Shown: positions 35,432-47,702, numbered from the stretch's first letter. The stretch: DNA of 64,000 nucleotides from Sequoia sempervirens (GCA_007258455.2 VDFB02296855.1:62001-126000), one strand, 5' to 3'. A program made the numbers and translations. Notes: generated from the letters alone by a model not told the origin.

Positions 35432-37876
35432 GAAACCCAGTCCAAAGAAAGAACATATGTGGAGTAGAACAAAGACCAAAAACTCTACTAGAGTGAAGAA
35501 AAGGATGCTAGATCTTACCACAGAGGAAGAGAAGATAAAATTTATACCACAACAATAGAGGAGGTCATAATTCTTACTGCAGTAATGGATACCAGAGAGA
35601 TGAAGGAAGATCTAAGAGAAGACTATCTAGAGGAACTTGTTTCAAGTATGGAGGTGAAGGACATAGAGCATTTGTGTGTCATCATGGAAGCACTAGAAAG
35701 AAACCTAAGCATACCGAAAGAATATATTGTGTGGAGGAAGAACATCTTGGATCCCCTAATTCAGCTAGAAAACCTAAGAAAGGAGAATAATTGGTGATGC
35801 CAAGGAGAGATTTGATCCATGAGGAAGTAACTAAGGAAACACTACTTGAAGGAAGAGTATTCAAAACCAAATGTAAGTTTGGAGGAAAGGTATGTAAAGT
35901 TATCATTGATAGTGGTAGCACTAATAATCTAGTTTCAGAAGAGTTGATAACCAAGTTGAATTTGAAGAGACTGAAACATCCAAAACCTTATAGGATCTAG
36001 CATGGATTCAAGATGAGAATAAGATACTGGTGAATGAACAATATTTAGTCAAATTTCATAGTGGAACATATAGAGATGAAGTATTATGTGATATTATGCC
36101 TATAGATGCATGCCATTTACTTTTAGGAAGACCATTACAATATGATAAGAAAAAAAATCATGAAAGAAGAAGAAATACTATGACATCAAATGCAAAAAGA
36201 ATCAAGTTAATACCTTTGGAGGAAGAGAAGAAGACTGAATTTTTTTGCACTACCAGACTATGCTTGGAAGTTTCTTGATGGATTGAGGCATAAGAGCTTG
36301 TGTTATGCATTGATTTTGAGGACAAGGTGTAAGCCAGAGGAAGACAAATCTAACACAAAGAGCAAGTAGGTAGCTGAATTGTTAATAGAGTATGAAGATA
36401 TCATGTTAGAAAATGTACCAAAGGGACACTCTCCTATCCACAGTATCAGTCATCATATAGATCTTATCCTAGGAGCAAGTTTGTCAAAAAAAGAAACACA
36501 TAAAATGATATCGATAGAGAATGTAGAATTGAATTGAAATATACAAGAGTTGTTGAGGAAATTATTTATTAGAGAAAGTTTGAGCCCATGTGTGGTACCT
36601 ATTGTACATGCACCAAAGAAAGATGGAGAATGGAGAATGTGTATAGATTCAAGAGCAATCAATAAGATCATTTTCAAGCATAGATTCCCATTACCAAGGA
36701 TGGATGACATTATGGACAGTTTGAGTGGAGCAAAATATTTTACAAAGATTGATCTCAAGAGTAGGTATCATCAAATCGGGATCAAATAAGGAGATTAATG
36801 AAAGACTACATTTAAAAGTAATGAAGGATTGTATGAGTGGTTAGTGATTCCTTTGGGATTGACCAATGCACTAGGAACTTTCATGAGATTGATGAATGAG
36901 GTATTAAAGAAATGCTTGGATAAATTTGTCATTGTTTACTTGGATGACATTATGATTTTCAATAAGACCAGAGAAGAACAATTGTGGCACATCCAACAAG
37001 TATAACAAAGGTTGAGAGAAGAGAAATGTTGATTAATGTTAATAAGTTTAGTTGCATAAAGAAAAAATTGGTATATTTGGGATTTGTTATTTTTTCTGAA
37101 GGATTAAAGATGGATCTGAAGAAAGTAAAATTTTTTTAGATTGGCCTACATCGGTGAACATTGAAGAGGTGAGACCATTTCATGGATTAACTACTTTCTA
37201 TGAGAATCTTATCAATAGTTTTAGTAATATTTGTAGCCCCATGATAGAGACAATGAGAGGAGATAAGAAGGATTTTAAGTTGACATCTAAAGCACAAAAG
37301 AGCTTTGAATTGTTGAAGCAAAAGGTGACAAAGCAACCAATATTAGCATTACCAGATTTTTCACAAGGTATTTCAAGTTGATTGTGATGCAAGTGGAAAT
37401 GCAATTGGAGCATTGTTGAGTCAAGAAGGAAGACTTATAGCCTATTTCAATGAGAATTTGAAAATGCTAGAAGAAGATACTTTGTTTATGATAAATAATT
37501 TTATGCAATAATTCAAGCCTTGAAGAAATGGAGACATTATTTTTTGCCTAAGGAGTTTGTGTTGTATACAAACCATCAAGCTTCGTAGTATTTGAATAGA
37601 CAAGGAAAGTTGAATCAGAGACATATGAGATGGGTTGAATTCTTGTAGAGTTATGCATTTGTGTTGAAGCATAGGAGTGGCAAGTCAAACAAATTTACAA
37701 ATGCTTTAAGAAAAAGGAGGAATTTTTTGATAGAGATGAGAGTACAAGTATTGGGATTTGAAGAGTTGAAACATATGTATAAAGATGATGTAGATTTTGG
37801 TGAAGCATGTAGAGCATGTAAGGAACCAGTAGTGACAGACCAGATCCAATGGTTGGATTATTTCATTCAAAAAGGT
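35432..37876 (+). pseudogene. Gypsy copy 1: gag end, protease, RT, RNase H, integrase start
   Basis: Partner of 45153-47698; both read alike over long stretches. Order: gag tail, protease (CKVIIDSGSTNNLVSEELIT near 35890, catalytic DSG kept; LLLGRP near 36120), reverse transcriptase ([19 protein letters not shown] near 36610; [18 protein letters not shown]; catalytic [10 protein letters not shown] near 36940), RNase H (VDCDASGNAIGALLSQEGR near 37385), then KHRSGKSNKF and the integrase N-terminal side (37661-37876). Many frame changes and stops. Sequence ends at the inverted-repeat element at 37877. The 5' LTR and most of gag are missing. Confidence 0.92.
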
Positions 37877-38668
37877 GGGTATGTGCAGGATCATGATGGG
37901 CCAAAAAGTGGCAATATGTAAGTGATGATGGCCTATGTGGCTGGCGACTTTTTTTTTACCCAAAATTGATGAAACGAAAAGTGTTTTTAAAAGAGATTCT
38001 CCTCTTTCCACCAATAAAAATTATGCTTTACTTTTAATTTAATAAATAATTATTATTCATTTTCTATTTGAATTATGACTAAAGTCTTGATTGATAGGCT
38101 TATTGAAAAAAATCTATAGCTTTCAAATGGTATCACATTTTTAGAATCCAAAATATGCATCACATTTTATGCTTCTTGTACTATAGGATTAAAAAAAAAT
38201 TGAATTTCATGAAGTTTTGACTAAGTTAAGGTGGTCAGACATACGAGTTTTTATATTTTTAAAAGTTGTAATTAAAATTCATAATTAATTATTTACATGG
38301 AAAAAAATTACAAAAAAATATGCATCACATCGGGACATGAGTCCTCTACTTATATGTAAAATATTATAAAAAAATATGATCATTTTATTGTGGTTAGTGT
38401 GGTTAGACAAACATCTACTTATTTTTTCCCTAAAATTTAAGTACTCTGCATTGAAATTTAAAATTTTCACCAAATAGAATTTTTTGTTTTTAAATAAACC
38501 TAGTAGTTTAGAAACTAAATTAAATTTACTATAGATTCTATTCTTACATATTTTTGAAATAATATAAATAATTATTCAAATTTTTACATCAAGTTGCCTA
38601 ACTCTGATTTTTCTGAAATTTTTGCCACTTAAGGGCCCATTTTTTCCATAATGATCCTACACATACCC
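37877..38668 (+). mobile_element. Inverted-repeat element, family C copy 4
   Basis: The best-preserved termini: left GGGTATGTGCAGGATCATGA, right reversed GGGTATGTGTAGGATCATTA. Inside both ends is a second matching block around GGGCC and AAGTGGC. 792 bp, no coding frame. It marks the abrupt end of Gypsy copy 1; Gypsy sequence does not resume on the right, and flanks aggt and tata do not match. Confidence 0.85.
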
Positions 38669-38780
38669 TATACATGCAATATAAATTAAATTATAAGAAA
38701 GTAAATTTCAAATATAGTTTCCTTGAAACATAAGGAAAATAAAGAGAAGAAAAAACAAGGAATTTTTTTCAATACACACC

Positions 38781-38895
38781 ATAATGCGAGTGCATTCTCA
38801 TGTTTTGTCAATGCATTCAAAAAATGCGAGCACATTATAATGCACTCACATTTTGTCAATGCATTAAAATAACATGAGCACATTATAATGAATTT
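38781..38895. repeat. Short tandem repeat around gcgagcacattataatg
   Basis: Repeated phrases aatgcgag, ttttgtcaatgcatt and gagcacattataatg occur two to three times with a period of about 50 bp. Confidence 0.65.
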
Positions 38896-39783
38896 TTAAT
38901 TTGGCCTACTATGAGAATTCCCAAGCCTTTGGCTTGGATTTTCTTTGGATTTCCAAAACAAAGGCTTTGACTACCTTTCCAACGCCCAAAAACACATTTT
39001 TGCATATTCTAAAAAAAATCACATAATCTTGTTCGTGCTCTCCATTAGCTTTGAATGTGTTTCAAGGTCGAGTAAAAAACACTTGGTTAATGTTAATATC
39101 TCTCTTATCTATCTAACCATGTAATTTTTTTCACATTTTGACTATGTTAAGGCTTTCATCTTTAATCTCTTTTATTGTTGTATCCACTTTTTGTCAAAAT
39201 CCAATGTTTGGTATTTTTTACTTTCTCTTTTAACCATTCATTGAAATTTTAAATGAATTACATTTTTAGAAACTAGACTCCATTCTACACATATTAGAAA
39301 AATATATATTTTTTTCGTTTTCAAAAAATTTAGGGGGGATCACGATCAATTTTTTATTTTTTAGGATTTGTTCAATTCGAAAATTAGTAAAAGATAATGT
39401 ATATTTATTAAAAATTTATCAAAAAAATCGAGGATGAACTACATGTTGTTAGCTAATTTCTCACTGAAGCAATTTTAAAAATACTAAAAAAAGTTTAACA
39501 TTTAAGGGGGGCCACAATAGATGCTATGTTAAGTTTTTTTTGAAAAAAATAGGACCAATTTGTGTGGCCCCCCTTTTTGAATCCCTTAATCTCTACAATT
39601 TAAAAAAAATACTAGTTTAGAAAGTAGATTCAAAGCACTACGACTCTTGTTTTTATTGCATCTTAAATTTTTGATTGTAACTATCCTCAATTTCTCCTCC
39701 AAGGTCAGTATTTCCTAATTTCAAATAAAAGGTGGCCACTTAAGACCCATTTTTTCCCCCCATCTTTGCACACAAGTACCCTA
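38896..39783. mobile_element. Possible distant relative of family C (right end only)
   Basis: The right edge ggccacttaagacccatttt ... gcacacaagtaccc resembles the family C right terminus (ccacttaagggcccattttt ... cacataccc). Internal phrases also parallel the family (ttgactatgttaaggc; agaaactagactccattcta). A left inverted repeat was not found. Confidence 0.35.
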
Positions 39784-41150
39784 ATAACCAAAATAGAGAT
39801 CGATTTTTGTAAAATAACACCTTTAATCTAATCTAAAAAATCATCAATTTCCATAATGGGAGACTTATCTTTAATGGTGTATCTATTGAGCTCTCTATAA
39901 TTAAGACATGTCCTCCAAATTTAATCCTTCTTGTGCACTATTACCATAGGAGAGGAGTAAGCACTCTAACTGTGCTATATAATCCCTACCTCCAACATTT
40001 CTTTAACTATCTTCTCAATATCTTTTTTTGTACATATGGATGTACCTATAGGGCATGTTGTTGGCTAGTTGGCTCCTAGGTACTTGTTGAATGCTATGAT
40101 CATGATCTCTTTTAGGAGACAATAGTTTAGGTATCTCCCCCAACAACTACCAAATGCTTATCTATATTTTTTGTAGATCGAAAGGTGTAGATCCCTTTGA
40201 TTGATATTATTTTGATAAAAAAAATTGGGCTACAAACCCATCTTCTCCCTCCTTAAGAAAAAAATAAATTTGGTGAGAGCTTACCATATATGAAGACTTC
40301 GCATGCAAACCTCTTAGTTCTATTTTCCTTCCATTTAATTAAAATAACATGACTAATTCCTATAATTTTAGATCAACCGTTATCAAATTATTAAGCCACT
40401 ATACTCCCAAAATGATATCAACTACACCCATAGAGATAGCAAACATTGGAAAATCAAGATTATAATATCCCACAAATAATTTAATGATATGGCATTTTAT
40501 AGAACAACTAATAGTGTCCCCATCTATAATCAAGAATTTAAATTATAGAGATGGATATATAAAATAATTTAGACAAGTAGCCAACCTTATATTGATGAAG
40601 TTATGAGTGCTTCCCAAGTCTATCAAGATTGTTACTCTTTCCTTTAAGAAACCCACTACCTTGAAAGTTTGTGGAGTGCTAAGGCCAAAGAGTGTAGGAA
40701 AATAAATGATTGGTTCTTGGATCTTGTGATTCTTCATTTCAATCCTTATTAGTTGCTAAAATCGGTTCCTCCTTTTCTTCCTCACTTGGAACATCAATAT
40801 AGAATTATTTATTTTCACTAAATTTAAGTCCTCGACTATATTTGCTATTGCAATGGAAACATACCCATTTTCCTTTATTCTCTTTAATCTACTATGTCAA
40901 TCTAGTAGGCTAAGGAGGTGATTGTGCTAACAATCCTTTCTCTCTTATACCATTAACCCATTACCTTCTTGGAGTTATAGAATTCTCCTTTGCCTTGTGT
41001 GTTAAGATAAAATACTTAGATATAGAGTTAGGACTAAACATGTGCACCTCATGATGAATGTGATCTTGAATACCACCAAAAAATAAGTCTTGTATATTCT
41101 CCTCTAGAATTGTATTTGTCCTTAATGATGGATTTTAGAATCATTCAATG
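39784..41150 (-). pseudogene. Minus-strand Gypsy gag-protease-RT fragment
   Basis: Reading the minus strand, 40737-40543 gives FKVVGFLKERVTILIDLGST then HNFINIRLATCLN, a retropepsin with DLG in place of DSG. Further down, 40060-39850 gives DIEKIVKEMLEVGII, AYSSPMVIVHKKD and CLNYRELNRYTIKDK, the start of a Gypsy reverse transcriptase, with TAG stops at expected Gln positions and one TAA. The fragment stops before the catalytic box, at the possible family C relative. Upstream to about 41150 is probable gag tail. Confidence 0.82.
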
Positions 41151-41211
41151 TTTACATCATTGCATATTTACATGTTTTCTCATTCTCTCTAAGATGTACT
41201 TTACTAATCAG

Positions 41212-41540
41212 TGTTAGTGTGAAAAGGGTATGTTACCTAGAATTTATTTATCTCATAGATCATGTTTATAGTATTTTAGTTAGGTTTACTTAGGGAACTT
41301 CTATGGTTATTTAATTTTTGTGTCTCATTTCATATGATTGTGACACTTATCATAATTCTATGCTGTCATATATTTCACTTTACCTATATAAGCAGAGTTC
41401 ATCATGTACATTATCTAACCTTATGGTATCATATTTCATTGTATAATCTAACAATTCATTTCTTTCTATTTTCTTGTAAAAGGTTATTTCTAGGTTTGTA
41501 GGTGATCTTGGTTGCTTGAGTCAATTGGGTGACTTTGATA
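41212..41540 (+). mobile_element. LTR related to 33628-34102
   Basis: About 329 bp, starting tgttagtgtg and ending before a primer site. Shares gtttacttagggaa, gacacttatcataat and a TATA-like cctatataag (near 41391) with the LTR at 33628, but lacks the five CCACC-TTTT-GTGG palindromes. Confidence 0.65.
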
Positions 41541-41554
41541 TGGTATCAAAGCTC
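41541..41554 (+). promoter_or_regulatory. Primer-binding site (tRNA-Met type)
   Basis: tggtatcaaagctc differs from TGGTATCAGAGC-type sites at one core base and directly follows the LTR. Confidence 0.75.
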
Positions 41555-43063
41555 TTAAAAATACGAGCCTCATGCACTCTTCTACAAAATGTGTAATTTT
41601 ATATCCTTTTAAGTAGTTTTACAAAATATTAGCTATTTTTACAACAATACACTCACTTTTCCTACCTACCAAATGATTTCATGAGCAGCGTAACAAATTT
41701 TTCAACAATCATGAACTTTTAGTTATGTCTCATTTTTTCACCAAAATAAATAAAACTCAAAACCTAATGACATGACCCAAGAATATGCCTTTGATTAATA
41801 CAAAAAATAAATGGCTGAGATGCCCCTACATAAGGGTCCATTATTTGCATGGACCCTTTATGTATTCTTTAATATATAGGTATTTACATTACATGCATGA
41901 ATGTGAGTGGTACATTTATGAGGATGCATGATCATTTTGGAATTCCAATGCACCTCAAAGTGGTGAAAAATATAATGGTGAGATTTGTGTATCATTTTCA
42001 TTTCACTTCTTTTGTACCCATTTTAAAGATATGTCTTGATATGCATATATAATTCCAAATGACGCAATCTAAAGTGAATATGGGCTCATTCTCTTACACT
42101 TTACCCATCCCTATACACAAATATTCCTAGGCATTTATTGCCTAATTTATCCAAGTACATGTACATACTCGAATACTTTTATGTACCCATACATTCATCA
42201 CACTTTCCATGTACCTAAACTAATATAGTTGTTAAATTCACACATTTCAACACACTTTTTCATCTCTAAAGTGGTTGATTCAACCCTACGATTTTACAAT
42301 TGAACCCATTCTTTCATTCAAAATTCAAATTTGGTTGACTGTCACCTTTATTTTCTAGCCTCAAGCTAACTATGTTACTTTTTTCTAAGATTTGGTGATG
42401 TGTATTAGTATTTAAAAAGATTTGTTCCACATCTCTCTTCTTGCAAGAGTCCTCTCACATTCTAGAATGTATGAAATCAATCAATAGCATTGCATTTCAG
42501 CTTCATGAATTAAAATTGGGTAACAAATCTACATACATCATTGTAGTGTCCTTGAAAACTGTCTTCAATTTATTGATGACATTTTTAGGGTTTGAAATAG
42601 TAGAAATTGTCTCTTCACAACATAGTAAATCTCTTTCAAAATATTTTTAAATGCTACTAGTCCATCATATGTTAAAATGGAGAAAACCAAACAAGGATCA
42701 ATTTGATGACTTATAGAGAAAAACTATGAGCTCCACAAGGTGAAATCCTCAAGCAAATGCCAAGTCCATGATCACAAATTTGACGCAAACTATCATAGCT
42801 GACCACAAACAAAGCAAAGATAAAATATAAAATTTGAAGTGTTCATTTGGCAATATCATAATTTTATAACAGCAACACATAAATATTCTAAAATTTTCTA
42901 AAAAGATAACTATTCTTCAATCATAAAACAAACTACCATCCTCTGTTACATTTATTTTATTAAAATAATTATTATAATGATCAATTTATCAATCTCAATG
43001 ATCATTAATTAATTTAAATTATTAAATTAATACTTTAACTCTTTATATTTACATAATTAGAGA
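41555..43063. other. AT-rich stretch, at most a decayed leader
   Basis: No recognisable coding domain. One 69-codon frame (42441-42650) has no identifiable motif. The sequence may be the decayed interior of the LTR element at 41212. Confidence 0.45.
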
Positions 43064-43213
43064 TTAACGAGGATAACGGAATTTTATTTTCCTTTTACAT
43101 ATATAAATTAAATAAATAACCGTTTTCTTATAAAAGCTGAAGGTGATCGTCTTAACCAAGAGAACAAGGAGGACCACAGTTCCCAATGCAGAAGCTGTTG
43201 ATCTTCTCGACAT
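43064..43213 (-). CDS. Possible small secreted peptide or first exon
   Basis: A 49-codon frame from ATG 43213. The N-terminus MSRRSTASALGTVVLLVLLV looks like a signal peptide: two Arg then a hydrophobic run. The mature part is short and basic. A potential splice donor (gtaaaagg) lies inside, so this could be a first exon. The area is less repeat-like than the rest. Overlapping frames on the same strand (43389-43108) are equally open, and I have no homology evidence. Confidence 0.2.
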   Translation of the reverse strand: MSRRSTASALGTVVLLVLLVKTITFSFYKKTVIYLIYICKRKIKFRYPR

Positions 43214-43672
43214 AAACTTTGAATGCAGTCAGGAAAGGACAATTCTGAGACACGTGATTTCAAACGCATACATTCAAAGGCGATCAACTTGTAGATAAGC
43301 TGTGAAATGCAATAAAATAGGAAAGATATGACCTGTCGACGATTATAAGCTACATGAACTAAACTTCTATCTCTCAGGCCAGACCCCACTATTGACCTGG
43401 CATTTATTTTATAGACAATAGACTAGCTTACTGTATTCTTGATAGACTAGTTGTTGTATGCTTAGTTGTTTTCTTTTATCTCCGATGTGTATTTAATGCG
43501 AGTACTAATTAATGTTTCATCTCGAATGTTTATTTAATGGTAATAGTAATACTGATGCTTTATATGTGGGCATTCATTGCACGTTTTTGCATTCGAATAA
43601 AAGTCCGCTCGTTAAGTTTAAACTTCTACATGTACAAGTCCTCTCTTTTTTTGAACTGAGGTTTTTTCCCAG
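43214..43672. other. Low-repeat stretch with a short imperfect duplication
   Basis: Two similar phrases, tctccgatgtgtatttaatg and tctcgaatgtttatttaatg, lie at about 43480 and 43521. Nothing else was identified. Confidence 0.4.
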
Positions 43673-44278
43673 TGAGACTCACACCGTGCAATGCATTGAT
43701 CATGCCATTTTCCGCCATGTTGCATATTTATCATGCGCAGATTGATTTGTTTAGACAATCGGTCTATTTATAGGTTGCATTAGTTTTTCAGTTTAGATAG
43801 TATTAACAGCTCTAGGAAAATTAATCGCTACCAATTTACCGATAACAATTCACTTTGAGAAAATTCACTGTCATAGAAAATTAACAGCCAAAAATTCATG
43901 CAATTAATTTTTCATGCTGTGAATTGTCATGGTGGTGAATTTTCTTGCGGTAAATTGTTGGCGATAAATTTTCCCTCGCTGAATTGCTGGCGATGAATTT
44001 GCCGTATGTCAGCATTAACAATTTGTTTTCATTTGTTATTTGCTAGTCTTTAAGTTGGTTGAATAATGCATGATAGATGCATGCTTAGACTTATTAAGTC
44101 TTCAGCCTATTCTTTTAGATACTCCGAACTCTATATATGCAATCTATAATAATACAGTCTAAAAATTGTAATTCATCAAAGGAAGTTCAATAAAAGATTC
44201 ATTGTGTGTTAAAAGATTTGTGTTTTTCTTTGTTCTCAGTTCTCTATTCTCTGTTCGTTTGTGTTTCAAAATTATACA
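43673..44278 (+). mobile_element. Plus-strand Copia LTR, same family as 14469-14866
   Basis: Shares agactcacaccgtgcaatgc-like start, tctatttata, gacttattaagtcttcagcc and the terminal tttcaaaattatac with the reverse complement of 14469-14866. It ends TACA before a primer site. Its first bases are not clear, so the 5' edge is approximate. A 202-bp element (43809-44010) is inserted in it. Confidence 0.8.
43809..44010. mobile_element. 202-bp foldback MITE in Copia LTR
   Basis: Flanked by agtattaaca (43799-43808) and agcattaaca (44011-44020), a 10-bp direct repeat with one difference. The uninterrupted relative at 14.7 kb has a single cattaaca. The inner sequence folds back: ggaaaattaatcgc on the left matches, reversed, ggaaaatttatcgcc on the right, each followed by caatttaccg. 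A short motif like gaattgctggcgatgaattt recurs three or four times on the right arm. The 9-10 bp duplication would suit a Mutator-like element. Confidence 0.72.
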
Positions 44279-44280
44279 AC

Positions 44281-44293
44281 TGGTATGAGAGCC
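44281..44293 (+). promoter_or_regulatory. Primer-binding site (tRNA-Met type)
   Basis: tggtatgagagcc, one base off the usual TGGTATCAGAGCC, two bases after the Copia LTR end. Confidence 0.8.
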
Positions 44294-44339
44294 TTGTTTT
44301 GTGTTTGTAGGGAGATTGTAGAAGAAATTAAATATATGG

Positions 44340-45135
44340 TGATGCAGGAGCATCCTTGGTTGTAAAGCAATCATGTATCAACCAAAAACAATTCTTTTCT
44401 TGTATTGTATTTAGTAGCAATTTCAATAGTTCATTCCACATTTCACCACATAATTTTTTCTTAGCTCGTGGAGCAAGATATAACATCTAGAAATTGACAT
44501 CTATCACATATCCAAATTTCACATCATTTGCATTTGTCTACCAGAAGTTATCACTCTCAAAATCTCACTGTGTTTACTATTCAAAGCATTTGAGGCTGAG
44601 CTGGTCCAAATTTCTTAGTATAGACCTACTCCAGATTGAGTGGCACTTATTGAGACATCATAAAAGAATTGTGGGTTCATTGGGACCTATCTTGAAGATT
44701 CATAAGTTAATTCATTACATGTGGAGCTAATTCTTCATATCTTGAGATTGTCATTCTTATCTGATCTTTCAGTGGGCTATTAACCCTTGTGGCTAACGTG
44801 GGCCTATATTGGAGCTTGAGAAGCATATTTATAACCATTGTGATTCATTATAAATCACTAGTTCTAAGTTAGATGTTTTAGATTCATTATATTTTTGCAT
44901 AAACCCTTTAGGGGAATGTAATAAGTCATGTTGGCTAGTTGTGTTGTTGAAAGCCCTTGAGGTAGGCCTATGAGCCTTGGATATTCACCCATGAGGCATA
45001 TGTTGCATGTAAGATTGTTGATTCAATGGGATTTCATGTTTTCATATCAAATTGTTGTGTCATTTCCATTGTGTTGACTCATTCTTGCATGGTTCAGACT
45101 GTTCCTTCTAGAAAACTCCTACCGTGATTGCACCA
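44340..45135 (+). mobile_element. 5' LTR of Gypsy copy 2
   Basis: Starts TGATGCAGGAGCATCC, the same start as the minus-strand chromovirus LTRs, and matches them for about 50 bp. It ends gattgcacca before a primer site. It lies about 45 bp inside the Copia element, so it inserted into Copia leader sequence. The right end of the insertion was not found. Confidence 0.75.
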
Positions 45136-45137
45136 AG

Positions 45138-45152
45138 TGGTATCACAACAAG
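45138..45152 (+). promoter_or_regulatory. Primer-binding site of Gypsy copy 2
   Basis: tggtatcacaacaag, close to the tRNA-Met type TGGTATCAGAGC, two to five bases after the LTR end. Confidence 0.65.
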
Positions 45153-47698
45153 TTTGATTCTTGAAGGAATTCCTTGAGGTGAATAGATTGCTAAACTGAG
45201 GCAGACTACATTCATTTTCAACTGATCATCGTTTGTGAGGCAGTTGAAACCCTTCTAGTCAAATTCATGAATTGAGGTAGTTGCACCAATTCGAGGGGAG
45301 ATATACCACCAAGGAGAGTGCCTACTATGGTGAATGTTGCTAGAAGAAGGATGAGATGTTGGAGATGATGTGCGAGATGTGAGTATGATTAGATGCTATT
45401 GAAGAAGATCAAAGGTGAGGCCTAAACCCAAGGTAGAATGATGAAAGTGATGATGAAGTAGAACATGTGAATCAAATTGCAGAAGCCCTAAACGAAGAAG
45501 AAGATGAATCAAATCAAGTAAAGATGTTGAAAGTGATCTCAAAGATTGGTAAGTGACCTATTGTTGAAATTTAAAATTACCTAAGAAATTTAAATACTCA
45601 AGAATTAATTGATTGGATCAATGAAATGGAAAAATACTTGGAATATGAAGAAATTAAAGATAAAAAAAGAGTCATATTTGTGAAAAACAAAGTTGAAAGG
45701 TCATGTTGCATTATGGTGGAAAGAAGCTTAGTTAGATTGAAACAAAAGAGGCAAATAAAGAATCATCAAATGGGACAAAATGGTGACAATGTTAAAGAAT
45801 CAATTCATCCCAACCGACTATGAACTGGAATTGGTGAAGAGATTGCGGAACCTAAGATAGAAAGAAAGATTTGTTAAGGAGTATACTAAATAATTCTACA
45901 AGATGATAATTAGAACTAGTCATAGTGAAGCAAGCAAAGAAAAAGTTGGAAAATATATCAATGGATTGATAACAAACATTCAAGAAGAGTTGAGCTTAGT
46001 AAAGATGACATTTGTTGAAGAACCATATCAATTTACATTGAAGGTTGAAGAGAAGCTAAATAACAAGTTTGAAAAAAGGAAAAGAAGTGCAAGTGGAAGA
46101 TTTCAGAAGAATGGACCTTAGTTTGAAGAAAGAAGAACATATGTGGAGTAGAAAAAAGATCCAAAACCCTACCAGAGTGAGGAAAAGGATGCTAGATATT
46201 ATAATAGAGGAAGAGAATATAAAAATTTATACCACAATATCAGAGGAGGTCATAATTCTTACTAGAGTAATGGATACGAGAGAGATGAAGGAAAATCTAA
46301 GAGAAGACCATTCAAAGGAACTTGTTTCAAGTATGGAGGTGAAGGACATAGAGCATTTGTGTGTCATCATGGAAGCACCAAAAAGAAACTTGAGCATACT
46401 AAAAGAATAGATTGTGTGGAGGAAGAACATCTTGGATCCCCTAATTCAGTTGGGAAACCTAAGAAAGGAGAATCATTGGTGATGAGGAGAAATTTGATGC
46501 ATGAGGAAGTAACTAAGGAACCACTACAAAGGAGGAGTGACCTATTAAAAACCAGATGTAATTCTTGAGGAAAGGCATGTAAAGTTATCATTGATAGTGG
46601 TAGCACTAATAATCTAGTTTCAGAAGAGCTAATAACCAAGTTGAATTTGAATAGACTGAAACATCCAAACACTTATAGGATAGCATGGATTCAAGATGAG
46701 CATAAGATATTGGTGAATGAACAATGTTTGGTGAAATTTCATATTGGACCATATAGAGATGAAGTATTGTGTGATATTATGCCTATGTATGCATGTCATT
46801 TACTATTAGGAAGACCATGGCAAGATGATAAGAAATTAATTCATGAAAAAAGAAGAAATACTATGACATCAAATCGAAAAAGAATCAAGTTGATACCTTT
46901 GGAGGAAGAGCAAAGACTGAATTTTGTTGCACTACTAGACTATGTTTGGAAGTTTCTTGATGGATTGAGGCATGAGAACTTGTGTTATGCATTGATTTTG
47001 AGGACAAGGGGTAAGCCAGAGGCAAAAAAATCTAATACAAAGAGTGAGGAGGTAGCTGAATTGTTAATAGAGTATGAAGATATCATGTCATAAAATGTAC
47101 CAAAGGGAATCCATCCTATCTAGAGTATTAGTCATCATATAGATCTTATACCAAGAGAAAGTTTTCCAAAGAAAGCAACACATAAAATGACATTGATAGA
47201 GAATGTAGAGTTGAACTAGAAGATACAAGAGTTGTTGAGGAAATGATTGATCAGAGAAAGTTTGAGCCCATGTGTGGTACCTATTGTACTTGCACCAAAG
47301 AAAGATGTAGAGTGGAGAATGTGTATAGATTCAAGAGCAATCAATAAGATCAATGCCAAGTATAGATTCCAATTACCAAGGATGGATGACATAATGGACT
47401 ATTTGAGTGGAGCAAAGTATTTTACAAAGATTGATCTCAAGAGTGAGTATCATCAGATCAAAATTAGATAAGGAGATGAATGAAAGACTACATTTAAGAC
47501 TAATGAAGGATTGTATGAGTGGTTATTGATGCCTTTGGGATTGACCAATGCACTAGGAACTTTTATGAGATTGATGAATGAGGTATTAAAGAAATTCTTG
47601 GATAAGTTTTTTGTTGTTTACTTGGATGATATTCTAATTTTTAGTAAAACCAAAGAAGAAAATTTGTGGCACATCTGACAAGTATAATAGAGGTTGAG
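45153..47698 (+). pseudogene. Gypsy copy 2: gag, zinc knuckle, protease, RT
   Basis: Gag-like frames from about 45430 to 46120 (LNTQELIDWINEMEKYLEYE). Knuckle near 46325: CFKYGGEGHRAFVC, where the second Cys of the CCHC set is Tyr. Protease near 46580: KVIIDSGSTNNLVSEELITK, then a 150-codon open piece 46641-47093 (HLLLGRPW). Reverse transcriptase from 47240: [34 protein letters not shown], catalytic [12 protein letters not shown] near 47620. It stops where the LINE starts. RNase H and integrase, present in copy 1, are not seen. Stops and frame changes throughout. Confidence 0.92.
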
Positions 47699-47702
47699 AT
47701 AA

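Noticed and set aside
37877..38668. Family C as solo LTRs
   Set aside because: The ends are longer inverted repeats than LTRs have, do not begin TG and end CA, and no 5-bp duplications were found.
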